DNA of 60,638 bases, taken from assembly GCA_003176995.1 (NCBI GenBank), contig QHBN01000132.1, positions 1-60,638 of the forward strand, in the 5' to 3' direction. Under the pieces are notes generated by a model. The model saw nothing but the letters and a program-made list of their open reading frames with translations. It did not search any database and had not been told where the DNA came from. A program made the translations under genes and the position numbers. This document shows, one piece after another, positions 27,140-37,630 of this stretch (position 1 is the stretch's first letter; each line of letters begins with the position of its first letter). This stretch comes from Candidatus Nitrosopolaris wilkensis (lineage in GTDB: Archaea > Thermoproteota > Nitrososphaeria > Nitrososphaerales > Nitrososphaeraceae).

Positions 27140-28279
27140 ATGTCAATATTGCAAAATACTAGCGGCCTAGTACACGATTTAATTACGAAGTCTGATGTCG
27201 CCGACATTTTGCATAATGCACTAGACTCCCATATTCTTGGTCTAGATGAATGCATAAGGCTTTTCAAATCCAATGACATTTACCCAATTGCCATGGTAAG
27301 TAATATACTTAGACAGCGACTCTATGGAAATACTGCTACGTTTGTTAATAATATTATATTGAACTACACTAATATCTGTATAACTTATTGTAAATTTTGC
27401 GCATTTTATCGTCCAATGGGACACGAGGAAGCTTATACATTGTCTTTAGATGAAATTGTGAAGCGCGTATTAGTGTCTAGAGAGATGTTCGGTATTACCC
27501 AAGTGCTGATTCAAGGAGGACATAATCCAAATTTGAAACTGGAATATTACGAGGACGCCTTCAAAGCAATAAAGACAAGATGCCCTAAAGTCGGAATTCA
27601 TGGACTTTCTGCGTCTGAAATCGATACTATCGCAAAGGTAGAGAAAAGTAGCACCAAAGAAATCCTTTCAAGACTAAAAAGTGCAGGCTTGGATTCCCTT
27701 CCAGGTGCGGGTGCAGAAATTCTAAATGACGATGTGAAAGCAGAGATCAGTCCTCTCAAAATCAAAAGTCACGAATGGCTTCGAATAATGGAAGAGGCGC
27801 ATGAATTAGATATAAAGTCCTCCGCTACAATGATGTATGGCACGGTAGAAACCGAAGAACATAGGGCCCGACATATTATGAAAATTGCGGAGCTACAAGA
27901 AAAAACTAGAGGTTTTATGGCATTTATCCCTTGGAGTTTTGAGCCCAACAAAACTCGGATACAGGCAGATGGCCTTATAAAATATTCAGCAGGAGGATTA
28001 AATCTGTTAAAGATGATCGCCATTTCAAGAATAATCTTTAATGGTTTGATAGATCATCTTCAATCCTCTTGGCTTACAAACGGCATTGGCATGGCTCAGC
28101 TTGCACTAAATTACGGCGCTGACGATTTTGGTGGTACTCTGATCGGTGAAGAAGTAGTAACCGCTACTGGGGCCAGATCGACTGAACTAACTGCGCATAA
28201 AATTATAGATGCTATTAAACAAATTGGTTTTGAAGTCGCGGAGAGGGATAACTTCTATCAGACTATAAAAAATTATTAA
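27140..28279 (+). CDS. mqnC: Cyclic dehypoxanthinyl futalosine synthase (radical SAM)
   Basis: Radical-SAM enzyme that cyclises dehypoxanthinyl futalosine. Cluster Cys motif NYTNICITYCKFCAFYR (C80, C84, C87 counted from ATG 27140), then GHEEAYTLSLDEI, VLIQGGHNP, IHGLSASEID, GLDSLPGAGAEIL, SSATMMYGTVE and AFIPWSFEPNKT, all MqnC signatures. ATG 27140 is chosen over a TTG 18 bp upstream. It is 379 aa, the usual length. HMG-CoA synthase follows about 110 bp downstream on the same strand. Confidence 0.9.
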   Translation: MSILQNTSGLVHDLITKSDVADILHNALDSHILGLDECIRLFKSNDIYPIAMVSNILRQRLYGNTATFVNNIILNYTNICITYCKFCAFYRPMGHEEAYTLSLDEIVKRVLVSREMFGITQVLIQGGHNPNLKLEYYEDAFKAIKTRCPKVGIHGLSASEIDTIAKVEKSSTKEILSRLKSAGLDSLPGAGAEILNDDVKAEISPLKIKSHEWLRIMEEAHELDIKSSATMMYGTVETEEHRARHIMKIAELQEKTRGFMAFIPWSFEPNKTRIQADGLIKYSAGGLNLLKMIAISRIIFNGLIDHLQSSWLTNGIGMAQLALNYGADDFGGTLIGEEVVTATGARSTELTAHKIIDAIKQIGFEVAERDNFYQTIKNY

Positions 28280-28387
28280 ACTAACAGCAAAGTGTGTCAA
28301 CCAGCTTACGACAATTTGTCAAAACTAGCTAGATATAACTTTAAATTGGCTATATCTGTAGGTTCATACTATATGGTAGATGGATAA

Positions 28388-29785
28388 ATGCCAGTAGGGA
28401 TTGATGATCTGGCTATATATATCCCAAAGCTGTATATAGACTATAAGGATTTTGCTGAGGCAAGAGGAATTGACCCTCGCAAGCTAGAGTACGGTATTGG
28501 AGTAAAGAAGATGGCCCTGGTTGATACAAATCAAGATCCAGCTTCTATGGCCGCTAACGCTTGTTTGAAATTAATGCAAAAAAACCATCTGCATCCTGAA
28601 GATATAGGTAGAATGTATGTAGCTACCGAATCTGGCCTTGACGAATCTAAAGCGATGAATTCTTTTGTGATAGGAATGCTAGAACAAGTTTACGGAGAAA
28701 GTTCCTTCGAACACGCCGGCGGAATAGAGTGCAAATTTGCTTGTGTAAGCGGATCATATGCGCTTTACGATAATACAAATTGGATTAGGGCAGACGAAAA
28801 TAATGGTAAAGCTGCTATAGTGATTGTGAGTGATATTGCTAAATATGATATTGGTTCTGCCGGGGAATATACACAAGGTGCAGGTGCAGTTGCTATGCTG
28901 ATAAAGGAGAATCCCAGATTACTAGCTTTTGATCAAAAAGTTACTTCCACAATTATCAGTAATGAATATGATTTTTACAGACCATGTGGAAAGGATACGC
29001 CTGTAGTTAATGGAACCTATTCTAATTTATTATATTTAATTCAAGTAAGGAAGGCCTTTGATAGTTATAAAGAAAAAGCTATCAGAACAGGTCTGATTCG
29101 ACTGAAAGATGGGGAATCCATAACAGATCACATCGATTTATTCAGTGTTCATCTTCCTTATAGACGAATGGGTGAAAAGGCGCTGGCATATTTGTTAAGA
29201 CATGAGTGGAGGTATCTCCCACGGTGGAATGAAGTCATAAAAGAAGTGGGATTACAAGAAACAGTCCCCAAAGACCCCAGGGGCACCATTGAATCAATTT
29301 TGGCTGACACTGAATTTATGAAAGCTGACGAAAGATTCAGGCGAGCATTTATGCAAACATCTTTCTACAATGAAGTTTTTGAAAAGAAAATGGCGAGCTC
29401 ACTTGAAGCATCTACCATAATCGGCAATCTGTACACTGCGTCAATGTATATGGGTTTTAGAAGCTTATTGGAATTTGAATACAAGAAGGGTACTGATCTT
29501 GAGAGCAAGAGAGTAGGTTTTGGATCATACGGTAGTGGTAGTAGCGCGATGGTATTTACTGGTGTGATTCAGTCTGAATACAAGGAAATCGTAGAGGGAA
29601 TGAACCTCGATGAAGAAATAGGACCCAGAAAAAAGATTTCAATTAACGAATATGAAAGACTTCGTGGAAATGAACGAAATTTCGATACCTCTCTTTTGCC
29701 TGTCCACAACGAGTTCGTCCTAGTAAAAATAGGTGGCACCACTGCTGATAAGGCAGGGTTTAGAGAGTATAACTTTACCAACTAA
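28388..29785 (+). CDS. mvaS: Hydroxymethylglutaryl-CoA synthase
   Basis: A 465-aa thiolase-fold enzyme condensing acetyl-CoA and acetoacetyl-CoA to HMG-CoA, entry to the mevalonate pathway for archaeal lipids and quinone tails. Seen: PVGIDDLAIYIPKLYID, the acid ATESGLDESKAMNSFV (E82), nucleophile C119 in ECKFACVSGSYAL, and the FSVHLPYRRMGEKAL His segment near 250. The length is that of eukaryotic/bacterial enzymes, longer than the roughly 350-aa euryarchaeal type; GSYGSGSSAMVF at the C-terminus completes the fold. ATG 28388 has AT-rich ACTTTAAAT upstream. Confidence 0.93.
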   Translation: MPVGIDDLAIYIPKLYIDYKDFAEARGIDPRKLEYGIGVKKMALVDTNQDPASMAANACLKLMQKNHLHPEDIGRMYVATESGLDESKAMNSFVIGMLEQVYGESSFEHAGGIECKFACVSGSYALYDNTNWIRADENNGKAAIVIVSDIAKYDIGSAGEYTQGAGAVAMLIKENPRLLAFDQKVTSTIISNEYDFYRPCGKDTPVVNGTYSNLLYLIQVRKAFDSYKEKAIRTGLIRLKDGESITDHIDLFSVHLPYRRMGEKALAYLLRHEWRYLPRWNEVIKEVGLQETVPKDPRGTIESILADTEFMKADERFRRAFMQTSFYNEVFEKKMASSLEASTIIGNLYTASMYMGFRSLLEFEYKKGTDLESKRVGFGSYGSGSSAMVFTGVIQSEYKEIVEGMNLDEEIGPRKKISINEYERLRGNERNFDTSLLPVHNEFVLVKIGGTTADKAGFREYNFTN

Positions 29786-29886
29786 AGGTGTCATCATGGT
29801 AGGTATGCATGCGTGATATATAGCACATATACGAGTCCCTAAATACTTGGCTGTTGCTTTCTGTGAGCTTGCTATTAGGAATTATG

Positions 29887-31137
29887 TCAACTAACGATTC
29901 TGAATTCGACTCCTTTTGCCTCTAGAAAGTCGATTAAGCGTTTTGCATGATTTGCATTTTCCATTTCAAGACTTAAGTATACACCCGCAGTTCCAGCAGA
30001 AATATTGGGACTCAATCTATCATGGTCGACTTCGACAATATTAACACTTAGTTCTGCAATACTATCCACTATCGTCTTCAATGCTCCGGGTCTGTCTGGT
30101 AACTGGATAAAAATTTTAAGCATCCTTCCCATATGCATAAGACCCTTTGCTACTACTTGTCCAAGCAGATACATATCCACGTTACCCCCAGATAGCAAGG
30201 CTATAACATTCTTATCTTTGTTTGGGTGACCGTTTGAAATTAAATAAGCGAGGCTTGCTGCCCCCGCAGGTTCTACAACCAGTTTTGCTCTTTCCATGAG
30301 CAAAAACATCGTTTCAACTATCGATGAATCCTCGACTAATCTTAGATCGTCTAGGTATTTGCTTACTATTTCGTAAGTGAGTTTGCCAGGTGATTTTACG
30401 GAGATGCCATCTGCTATGGTATATCCTGCTTTTACATGTTGCAAAGAGCCTTTGGCTAGAGATTCTTTCATAGCGGGAAATGCTTTGGACTCTATCCCAA
30501 CAATCTTTACATTGGGATTTTTTGCCTTTATTGCTATTGCGACACCCGCAGCAAGCCCTCCACCACCCACAGGCAAATAAACTTCGTCAATTTCACGGAG
30601 ATCCTCCAACAATTCCAGACCGATTGTTCCCTGACCAGAAATTATTTGAGCGTCATCAAAAGCATGAATGACCGTGCGTCCCTCCTCCTTTGCTATTTCC
30701 TGTGCTGCAAGCCAGGATTCCTCATAATCTAACCCACGTAGAGTTACCTTCGCTCCATATGATTTTGTAGCAGCTACCTTCGCCGGAGACGCATTCTTCG
30801 GCATCACTATAGTACATGAAATATTCTTTTTCAATGCAGCATATGCAACTCCCTGGGCATGATTGCCTGCCGAAGCAGCAATGACGCCGTATTTGCGCTC
30901 TTCATTCGATAACATGTCGAGTTTAACGAATGCTCCACGCACCTTAAACGAACCCGTTTTTTGCAAAGATTCAAGCTTAAGAAAGATGTTTGTACCTGTT
31001 AATTTAGAAAACGTGTCAGATCTTTGCAATGGTGTTTTTCTGACAGCTTTGTGTAGCAAATCCCTTGCTTTGAATATATCTTCAATAGTAGGGAATCCGT
31101 GCTTCTCATCTGCACCCCGTATATACCCGGCGTTCAT
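29887..31137 (-). CDS. ilvA: Threonine dehydratase with ACT domain
   Basis: A 416-aa PLP enzyme deaminating threonine (or serine) to 2-oxobutyrate, first step of isoleucine synthesis. Schiff-base Lys is K65 (TGSFKVRGAF); SAGNHAQG, the LPVGGGGLAAG phosphate loop near 190 and LLSGGNVD near 315 follow. Residues about 335-416 (MLKIFIQLPDRPGALKTIV) form one ACT domain, which in the family mediates feedback or substrate control; single-ACT proteins are near the TdcB/short IlvA type. The gene stands alone. Confidence 0.92.
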   Translation of the reverse strand: MNAGYIRGADEKHGFPTIEDIFKARDLLHKAVRKTPLQRSDTFSKLTGTNIFLKLESLQKTGSFKVRGAFVKLDMLSNEERKYGVIAASAGNHAQGVAYAALKKNISCTIVMPKNASPAKVAATKSYGAKVTLRGLDYEESWLAAQEIAKEEGRTVIHAFDDAQIISGQGTIGLELLEDLREIDEVYLPVGGGGLAAGVAIAIKAKNPNVKIVGIESKAFPAMKESLAKGSLQHVKAGYTIADGISVKSPGKLTYEIVSKYLDDLRLVEDSSIVETMFLLMERAKLVVEPAGAASLAYLISNGHPNKDKNVIALLSGGNVDMYLLGQVVAKGLMHMGRMLKIFIQLPDRPGALKTIVDSIAELSVNIVEVDHDRLSPNISAGTAGVYLSLEMENANHAKRLIDFLEAKGVEFRIVS

Positions 31138-31250
31138 CTAGGATCTGACAATGGAATCCACTTAAGTGCCATAATTATAATATTGTGATTGGTTTAACTG
31201 ACAAAAAATGATATTAGTGCCTCTCAGGTGTGAAAGGAGGTACAGATACA

Positions 31251-31463
31251 TTGTCATCATCTTCGAAGAGGAAAATTCAGATGCCCGCAGCGGCTCGATC
31301 AGGATTAGCCTTGTTAATAGTAGGAGCAATATTTGTGGGAGTGGGAAGCTATACGCATAGAGGCGGATTTTCGCTTTATGGACTCCCGATGGTCATGCTA
31401 GGGTTTTCGTTATATTTAGTTTCATCTATTATAACTGCGAGGAAAAGGCAAAAGGTCAAGTAG
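31251..31463 (+). CDS. Small two-span membrane protein (70 aa)
   Basis: Two hydrophobic segments (ARSGLALLIVGAIFVGVGS and GFSLYGLPMVMLGFSLYLV) and basic ends (SSSKRKIQ, ARKRQKVK). An AAAGGAGGT ribosome-binding site at 31233-31241 lies 9 nt before TTG 31251, so this TTG is chosen rather than the upstream in-frame GTG at 31230, which the site would fall inside. Function unknown; no similarity I can name. Divergent from threonine dehydratase. Confidence 0.65.
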   Translation: MSSSSKRKIQMPAAARSGLALLIVGAIFVGVGSYTHRGGFSLYGLPMVMLGFSLYLVSSIITARKRQKVK

Positions 31464-31512
31464 TAACAGGGATAACGCGGTGAGTGATATGAGTAACAAT
31501 CAATAATATTTG

Positions 31513-34500
31513 TTATTGATCGATCAAGTAAATTGCCGGTTTGAAGGGTCTAGCAAATTTTGCTTTGTGCTTTGGATCGTATTCTGACTGATCAGAATCA
31601 TCTTCTGAATATACCAATATCTCAGCATGCTCGTTTCCACTTTCTAAAGATAATAAGTTCCTAGCATCCTCTATAGGAAGTCTTTCATCGAAATTCTCGA
31701 ATCGTAGTCGCCTGTTTCTTGCCTCAATTGGATCGGATAGAATATCTTCGATCATTTTTCTCACCATATTGGAATCATTTTTTGCCTTTGTTGTTTCCGG
31801 ATCTTTAATCAGCTGTTTCATGATATCTCCAAAGTTAGGATTACTCTCCAAAAATACGCTCGAGAGAATCTTATTATATACTTTTAATTTCCAGCGTGCT
31901 GCAGTATAAAAAATTATTTTTTTTGGATTAATCCTCGTTACTTTGACAATCTTCTGAAGATCAAAAATCAAATTCATAATTAGTTGCTCCGATTCTTCAG
32001 CGACGATATCTACCTTATCTTCGTCAGCTGATGGCCAACCGGCAAAAATGATGGAAGTAGATGAATTATCAATTTTCTCCCAAACTTCTTCACTTATAAA
32101 TGGGGCAAACGGTGCCAGCATCCTAATACGGGTATCAAGAAACGTTGAAAGAGCATATTGAACGGAAGAGCTTTCGCAACTCTTGGCTTTTACTCTCTTC
32201 TGATACCATTGTAGATCATGATCTAGAGAGTATATGATGTTATGGGCCGCTTCTCTCACACGTAACTTATCCATTGACATCGTAGTATCTGCAACGGTGC
32301 GCTGTAACCTGCTGAGTAGCCACCGATCTACTTGTTCTTCATTTATTTTTGCTCTTTTTATTTGTGATTGTGAGGAGTTTGTAAAAAATTCTATTCCCAT
32401 GTCATATATATCTTGTAACTTGGACCGAATTCCTTTTACCGTATCGAATGAAAAATCGGCATCTTGTAAGAGTTCTGCAGAAATAAGCATTGCTATACGG
32501 ATTGCATCTGCACTATGTTCTTTGATGGCATCACGAAGTGGAATAATATTTCCAAGCGATTTTGACATCTTCTTGCCGTCCATCAAAACGGAGCCATTTA
32601 CAACAATCTGCTTTGGCCAATTCTCTCTGTCAAAAATTGCTACGTGACTGAAAACAAAAAATGACAGATGGTTTGGAACTAGATCCCTTCCAGAATGTCT
32701 TGAATCCACGGGATAAAAGTAGGTAAATTCTTGCCTTATCTGCTCAAGTAATGCTGTAGAGATATTGCACTCTGAAGCAACCTCCACTATGTTGCCTCTC
32801 CCTAGTAAGACATAATCAAACACTGAATCCTTTAGATTATTAACATCAATGATTGATTTATCATTAACATACTTTGCCAATATGTAGTATGCCATATAGA
32901 TAACAGAATCTGAGAGGCTTTCAATAATCCAGTCCTGATCCCAGGGTAACTTAGTACCCAACCCGGTTTTTCGTGCACAAGCCCTCTCTCTTAACCAATC
33001 TAGTACGTAGTTAAATTCCTGCCTAATCTCTTCTGGAACTATTTCCATGTTGTCAACGCATTCATGTGCTAAATGCTTCCATTTCGTATCCCCATAATTC
33101 AGGAACCATTGATCATTTAAAAGTTTAACAACACATCGTCTACCGCACCTGCATCTGACAGGTTTATTTATCAATTCGAACATTATATCCGCATCACCAC
33201 TCATGAGAATTTCACTTTTTACCTTTTCCTTTGCTTCAGAAACAGGCATACCACCATACTTTCCCGTATTTTCAAGCATCTTTCCTTTGTAAAATTCATG
33301 TGAGTAGAGTTCGTTAGTAGCTTTTTCGATTTCAGTATCTGTCTGATCCTGTATGTTGAATTTGTTTATGATCTGCTTAGAAGGTATTACGTCTATACCA
33401 GAGTAGTCATCGGATTCAATTACTGCAATAGGTTTTACTTCAACAGATCTTAATCCAAATTCCTTTTGAAGTGAAACATTATTTTTCAGATCTTCAAGTG
33501 CCCGATAATCATATGGTGCATGAGCTGGAACAGACATTACGAACCCTGTTCCGTTATCGGCTTCAACAAATAGGGCAGGATAGAGTGGTAACGAAACGTG
33601 AGTAACTGGGCTTTTAGCCAATGTCCCGACTAGTTCTTTTCCTAACACGTAAGACTCGATTGTGACTTTATGATTTAGAAATTCTAATTTTTTAGCTGCT
33701 TCCTTGCTTACGATCCATCTTTCGTCCTTGTCTGTGAGACATATTTTGACGTATTCTATATTGGGGTTAACCCATAGATTAGTAGCGCCATAGATAGTTT
33801 CTGGTCTCAAAGTTGCCGTCGGAATTATGTACCCATCACCCAGCCTGAACTTTATCAGAGTATATTCATTGAAGGCAGGTTCAACATCGCCTATCGTATC
33901 GTGTTGACTAACAGGATTTTGATCGTTTGGGCACCAACCGACAGGATGCGAGCCTTGTACTATTAGTCCCTTTTTCCGCAATGTCCTAAACTGCCAAGAG
34001 ATAAACTTTGAATATATCATGTCTACGGTACTAAACTCGCGCCTCCAATCTATCGAAAATCCCAACTCTTTCATTCCTAGTCTGATCTCATTGTGAAAGT
34101 AGCTCGCGATTTTTATAGGTTCGACAAAACTTGTAATTGTGTCGTTTGGAACGTGGTAAACCTTATCGAAGGTTTCCAACAGGTCTTTATCCCGAGATGC
34201 AACTCTACGCGACATGGCAAGAATAGGCGTACCTGTGTAATGGAAACCCATTGGGAACAAGACATTGTAACCTTTCATCCTCATGTAACGGGCATGTACG
34301 TCAGCAAGAGTGTATGTTCTTCCATGCCCAATATGTTGAGGAGAGTTTGGATAGGGATATGCTACGGTTATGAAATATTTCTTCTTTCCAAAATCCGGAT
34401 CTGCTTGGAAGATCCTTTGCTCTTCCCACCTGTCTCGCCACTTTTCTTCAACTGACTTCCAATCTATTCTGATCCTCTCTCCCTTCTTCTTATTGTCCAC

Positions 34501-34527
34501 ATTATTTTTATTATCGATACTGGTCAT
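31513..34527 (-). CDS. leuS: Leucyl-tRNA synthetase
   Basis: A 1004-aa class I synthetase of the archaeal/eukaryotic LeuRS type, charging tRNA-Leu in the cytoplasm. The HIGH motif is QHIGHGR (65-71) after VAYPYPNSPQ; a CP1 editing domain of about 300 residues follows; KMSKS is present as KKMSKSLGN near residue 655. The Zn-site pattern CRCGRRC lies near 465. Anticodon-binding helices fill the C-terminus, with about 130 extra residues at the end. It starts 24 bp after alaS on the same strand, forming an alaS-leuS operon. Confidence 0.96.
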   Translation of the reverse strand: MTSIDNKNNVDNKKKGERIRIDWKSVEEKWRDRWEEQRIFQADPDFGKKKYFITVAYPYPNSPQHIGHGRTYTLADVHARYMRMKGYNVLFPMGFHYTGTPILAMSRRVASRDKDLLETFDKVYHVPNDTITSFVEPIKIASYFHNEIRLGMKELGFSIDWRREFSTVDMIYSKFISWQFRTLRKKGLIVQGSHPVGWCPNDQNPVSQHDTIGDVEPAFNEYTLIKFRLGDGYIIPTATLRPETIYGATNLWVNPNIEYVKICLTDKDERWIVSKEAAKKLEFLNHKVTIESYVLGKELVGTLAKSPVTHVSLPLYPALFVEADNGTGFVMSVPAHAPYDYRALEDLKNNVSLQKEFGLRSVEVKPIAVIESDDYSGIDVIPSKQIINKFNIQDQTDTEIEKATNELYSHEFYKGKMLENTGKYGGMPVSEAKEKVKSEILMSGDADIMFELINKPVRCRCGRRCVVKLLNDQWFLNYGDTKWKHLAHECVDNMEIVPEEIRQEFNYVLDWLRERACARKTGLGTKLPWDQDWIIESLSDSVIYMAYYILAKYVNDKSIIDVNNLKDSVFDYVLLGRGNIVEVASECNISTALLEQIRQEFTYFYPVDSRHSGRDLVPNHLSFFVFSHVAIFDRENWPKQIVVNGSVLMDGKKMSKSLGNIIPLRDAIKEHSADAIRIAMLISAELLQDADFSFDTVKGIRSKLQDIYDMGIEFFTNSSQSQIKRAKINEEQVDRWLLSRLQRTVADTTMSMDKLRVREAAHNIIYSLDHDLQWYQKRVKAKSCESSSVQYALSTFLDTRIRMLAPFAPFISEEVWEKIDNSSTSIIFAGWPSADEDKVDIVAEESEQLIMNLIFDLQKIVKVTRINPKKIIFYTAARWKLKVYNKILSSVFLESNPNFGDIMKQLIKDPETTKAKNDSNMVRKMIEDILSDPIEARNRRLRFENFDERLPIEDARNLLSLESGNEHAEILVYSEDDSDQSEYDPKHKAKFARPFKPAIYLIDQ

Positions 34528-34551
34528 GGCTCGATTACTTTTATTATTATC

Positions 34552-37278
34552 CTACATACTACTTCTCAGGACTAATTCTTCTACTGAAACCAAAGCAGTG
34601 CTTATCTTGTCCTTAAATCTACCTCCGCCCTGTCCAAATCTACCATCGCCACCACCTGAACCTCCTAATTGAACAGAAATTTGCCTTGCGATGCTGGCAG
34701 CTTTTATTTTGTTCTGTGCTTGTTCGCCAACAAATACAATTACACGGATTCCTTCACCTTTTGATATAAACGCCACATAGATCAGAGATGGATCAGTTTC
34801 AATAGATTTCTCTCCTACAGAAATATGATATTCCTCATCCATTTCATTATCACGTACATGATAAAACTTGATGCCATCTGAAGATAATTGCTTTGCCTCC
34901 TCAGAGACAGATTTTGCTATTGAGGGAGTAATTTTTCGAAGCATAGTTTTTATCTTCCTTTTTGCTGCCTCAGCCTCATCTATACTCTTTTGAAGAGACT
35001 CGACAACCTTTTCCTTACTGGAGCCTAAAGACTGAGCGATCATCGTAAGCTGGTTTTCTTGCTTTTGGATATAGTTCATAGCGGCCTCCCCAGCAACAAA
35101 CTCTAATCTGACAACTCCATCCTGAATCCTTTCAGATTTGGTAATTTTGATAAGTCCTATTTCACCAGTTGTACTGACATGCGTTCCACCACAGGCTTCG
35201 ATATCCCAGTTTTCTATATTTACAATTCTGATATTGCTGGTTGGGACAACACCACCCTGATATATTCTAAAACTGTAGTCCTGCTCTGCATCAACACGGT
35301 CATAGATCTTGATCTTAACTGGTAAATTTTGTCTAATTACATTGTTTGCAGTCTTTTCAATTCTTTCAACCTCCTCCCTGTTGAGAGAGGAATGATGAGT
35401 AACATCAAGTCTGGCATAATTTTCCTCTTTGAATGCAGAATTCTGCCATACCCACGATCCAAGGTTAAATCTCGCCGAGGTATTAAGCACATGAGTCGCA
35501 GTATGATGTTTAGTGATTAATTCGCGTCTTCGGTCATTTACTGTTCCATGCACGGTTTTGCCGTCTGTAAAATCTAAGGGACCGTGTAGTTTATGAACTA
35601 CGATATCCGCTTGTTTTATAACTTCAAGTACTTTTACGCCGTCAATCTCTCCCGTGTCTGGTTCTTGTCCACCACCCCGCGGATAAAACGCAGTCTGGTC
35701 TAGTATGATAAATTTTTTATCGATCACTTTAAGAATCTTGGCACTGAATTCACGGATTGACTTGTCTTCGTAGTATAATAGCCTGGTCGGCGCAACACCA
35801 TCTAAGCCGTAGATTGGCTTTTGAGCTTGAGCTGTTGCTTGGCTAGTATGAAGTTCAGCGAGCTTTGTGTAAAAAGTAGGCGGGATACTGTCTATTGCTT
35901 CCAAATCGACCAAAAAGTCTGGAGTAACACCGTCAGATTCGTACATTCTAATAAGATCATCCACCATCAGCTTCTTCTCAGTACTTTTTACAGAATTAGC
36001 AATCGCTTCCATCCTTTCCCTAGATCCTATATACCTACCAGATTCAATCTGAAGAATTGTCCTGACATCTTCTCTGTGTTCCTCAAGTTCTGGATACATC
36101 TGCTTGACATAATCAATATGCATATCAGCAATATCTTCGAGTTTCATGCTCCAACCTAATCTTTCCAAAATCGAAAGTGCCCTACGTAGAATCACTCTTA
36201 GATTATAGCCTCCTCCCACGTTTGATGGGAGTGCACCATCAGAGATCGCGAACACCAGTGTACGAGTGTGATCTGCGATAGTATAAATTGCCTCGTAGGG
36301 GGTAGTCATTTTCGTAAGTAGGTCATCGGAGATTTTTAGTTCCTTAGCAATGAGTGACTTTAGTGCGTGGATGTCTCCACTCATATAGTCAAGTTTAGTA
36401 GAAACTGCTGTAAAATATTTGGATAGAATTTCTGGACTTTCAGAGGTGCCAGAATTGTCTACTAATTTTCGCACCACGGGACCAAAAGAACAATCGTAAC
36501 TTGTCGGTGTTCCCATTGTTATCCATGAGAGTCGCTCAAGTCCAGCTCCCATATCGATAATCTTATTGGTCATTACTCTATAGTCGTTCTCGTTCCCCTC
36601 AAATTCGGTAAAAACAGCATTGCCTAGTTCAAGTCCACTCACAAAATATTCCAGAGAGTAACCAAAGGCACCCGCACCCATCCATACATCTTCTACAAAA
36701 GTGATCTCTTCTTTTCTTATCCCCAGGGCGTTTGTAAGCATTCTATAATCAAGCTCAATGCACCTATCTTTCCAATAGCCACCCTGTGCGTCCGCATTGC
36801 AAACCTGACCGATCATACAGAAGCTTGTGTAATGTCTGCCACTCAAACCCACATTTTCTACATCGTTAAAGCGCAAACACATTTGCGGAACAATAAGTGG
36901 ATTTGTAGGCAGCTCAAAAATAACCTTGTCCCCGATTACTCTTTGGAAATCGACAATGGATGCTATTGTAAAATAGAGATCATCGCGCCACCTGCAGACT
37001 ACAGGATATCGTCTGATTATCGAGTGTGCGTTGGATTGAAAGTATTCTTCTATTTCTTTCCAAGCGTTGATGTAATCAAGTCTTTTATTTGTAGGAGGGT
37101 CACCTATAAAACCGTAGTACTGGTGGTCTGGACAAACCTGCTTCTCATTCAGAGACCAAAAAAATTTACCGCAATTATTGCATCGTTGACGCTTGAAGCC
37201 TAATCTGTCAAATAACGAAACCTTGTAATATCTATCTGGGTCTGATGAAAAGATAGCAGTAAGTTCTTTTTTTCCCAA
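34552..37278 (-). CDS. alaS: Alanyl-tRNA synthetase
   Basis: A 908-aa archaeal AlaRS. An N-terminal Cys-rich segment typical of archaeal AlaRS (CNNCGKFFWSL) precedes the class II core, with the editing-site HHTATH near residue 594 and CGGTH near 700, and a DHHA1/C-Ala domain ending in a GGSGGGDGRFGQGGG loop. The start is TTG 37276-37278; the following residues (GKKELTAIFSSDPDRYYKV) match the expected N-terminus, so an overlapping upstream frame is not part of it. First gene of the alaS-leuS pair. Both activities are in the cytoplasm. Confidence 0.95.
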   Translation of the reverse strand: MGKKELTAIFSSDPDRYYKVSLFDRLGFKRQRCNNCGKFFWSLNEKQVCPDHQYYGFIGDPPTNKRLDYINAWKEIEEYFQSNAHSIIRRYPVVCRWRDDLYFTIASIVDFQRVIGDKVIFELPTNPLIVPQMCLRFNDVENVGLSGRHYTSFCMIGQVCNADAQGGYWKDRCIELDYRMLTNALGIRKEEITFVEDVWMGAGAFGYSLEYFVSGLELGNAVFTEFEGNENDYRVMTNKIIDMGAGLERLSWITMGTPTSYDCSFGPVVRKLVDNSGTSESPEILSKYFTAVSTKLDYMSGDIHALKSLIAKELKISDDLLTKMTTPYEAIYTIADHTRTLVFAISDGALPSNVGGGYNLRVILRRALSILERLGWSMKLEDIADMHIDYVKQMYPELEEHREDVRTILQIESGRYIGSRERMEAIANSVKSTEKKLMVDDLIRMYESDGVTPDFLVDLEAIDSIPPTFYTKLAELHTSQATAQAQKPIYGLDGVAPTRLLYYEDKSIREFSAKILKVIDKKFIILDQTAFYPRGGGQEPDTGEIDGVKVLEVIKQADIVVHKLHGPLDFTDGKTVHGTVNDRRRELITKHHTATHVLNTSARFNLGSWVWQNSAFKEENYARLDVTHHSSLNREEVERIEKTANNVIRQNLPVKIKIYDRVDAEQDYSFRIYQGGVVPTSNIRIVNIENWDIEACGGTHVSTTGEIGLIKITKSERIQDGVVRLEFVAGEAAMNYIQKQENQLTMIAQSLGSSKEKVVESLQKSIDEAEAAKRKIKTMLRKITPSIAKSVSEEAKQLSSDGIKFYHVRDNEMDEEYHISVGEKSIETDPSLIYVAFISKGEGIRVIVFVGEQAQNKIKAASIARQISVQLGGSGGGDGRFGQGGGRFKDKISTALVSVEELVLRSSM

Positions 37279-37630
37279 TGCTTGCTATCCCTAGTGAAAT
37301 ACGCTATTAATGCTTTTATTTTATTAGCATTCTCAGTATTGAAAAATCTAAATTTCTTCTCCATTTTTGGGGCTACAACCACCGACTTGTTATCCACGCC
37401 TTTGAACAATATAAGTGAAGGCACTACCCTGCCGAAGTTCATGTAAATCTGTTCAAATTCTTCTTTTCATCTATTAAACTACACTAAGAGCTTGCAATCT
37501 CATAGGCATTACTAGAACATAATTTCACTTGTCAGTATTCTTGGGGTAACTGGTGATGAGGACAATAATATCGTCGTCATGGTCCTCACTGTGAAAGACT
37601 TAAAGCACTTGCCTTAGAATAAAGGATAAA

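Noticed and set aside
37200-37442. 80-codon minus-strand frame upstream of alaS
   Set aside because: It overlaps the alaS N-terminus in another frame, and AlaRS is complete from TTG 37278; product has no motif. A short leader ORF is conceivable but unsupported.
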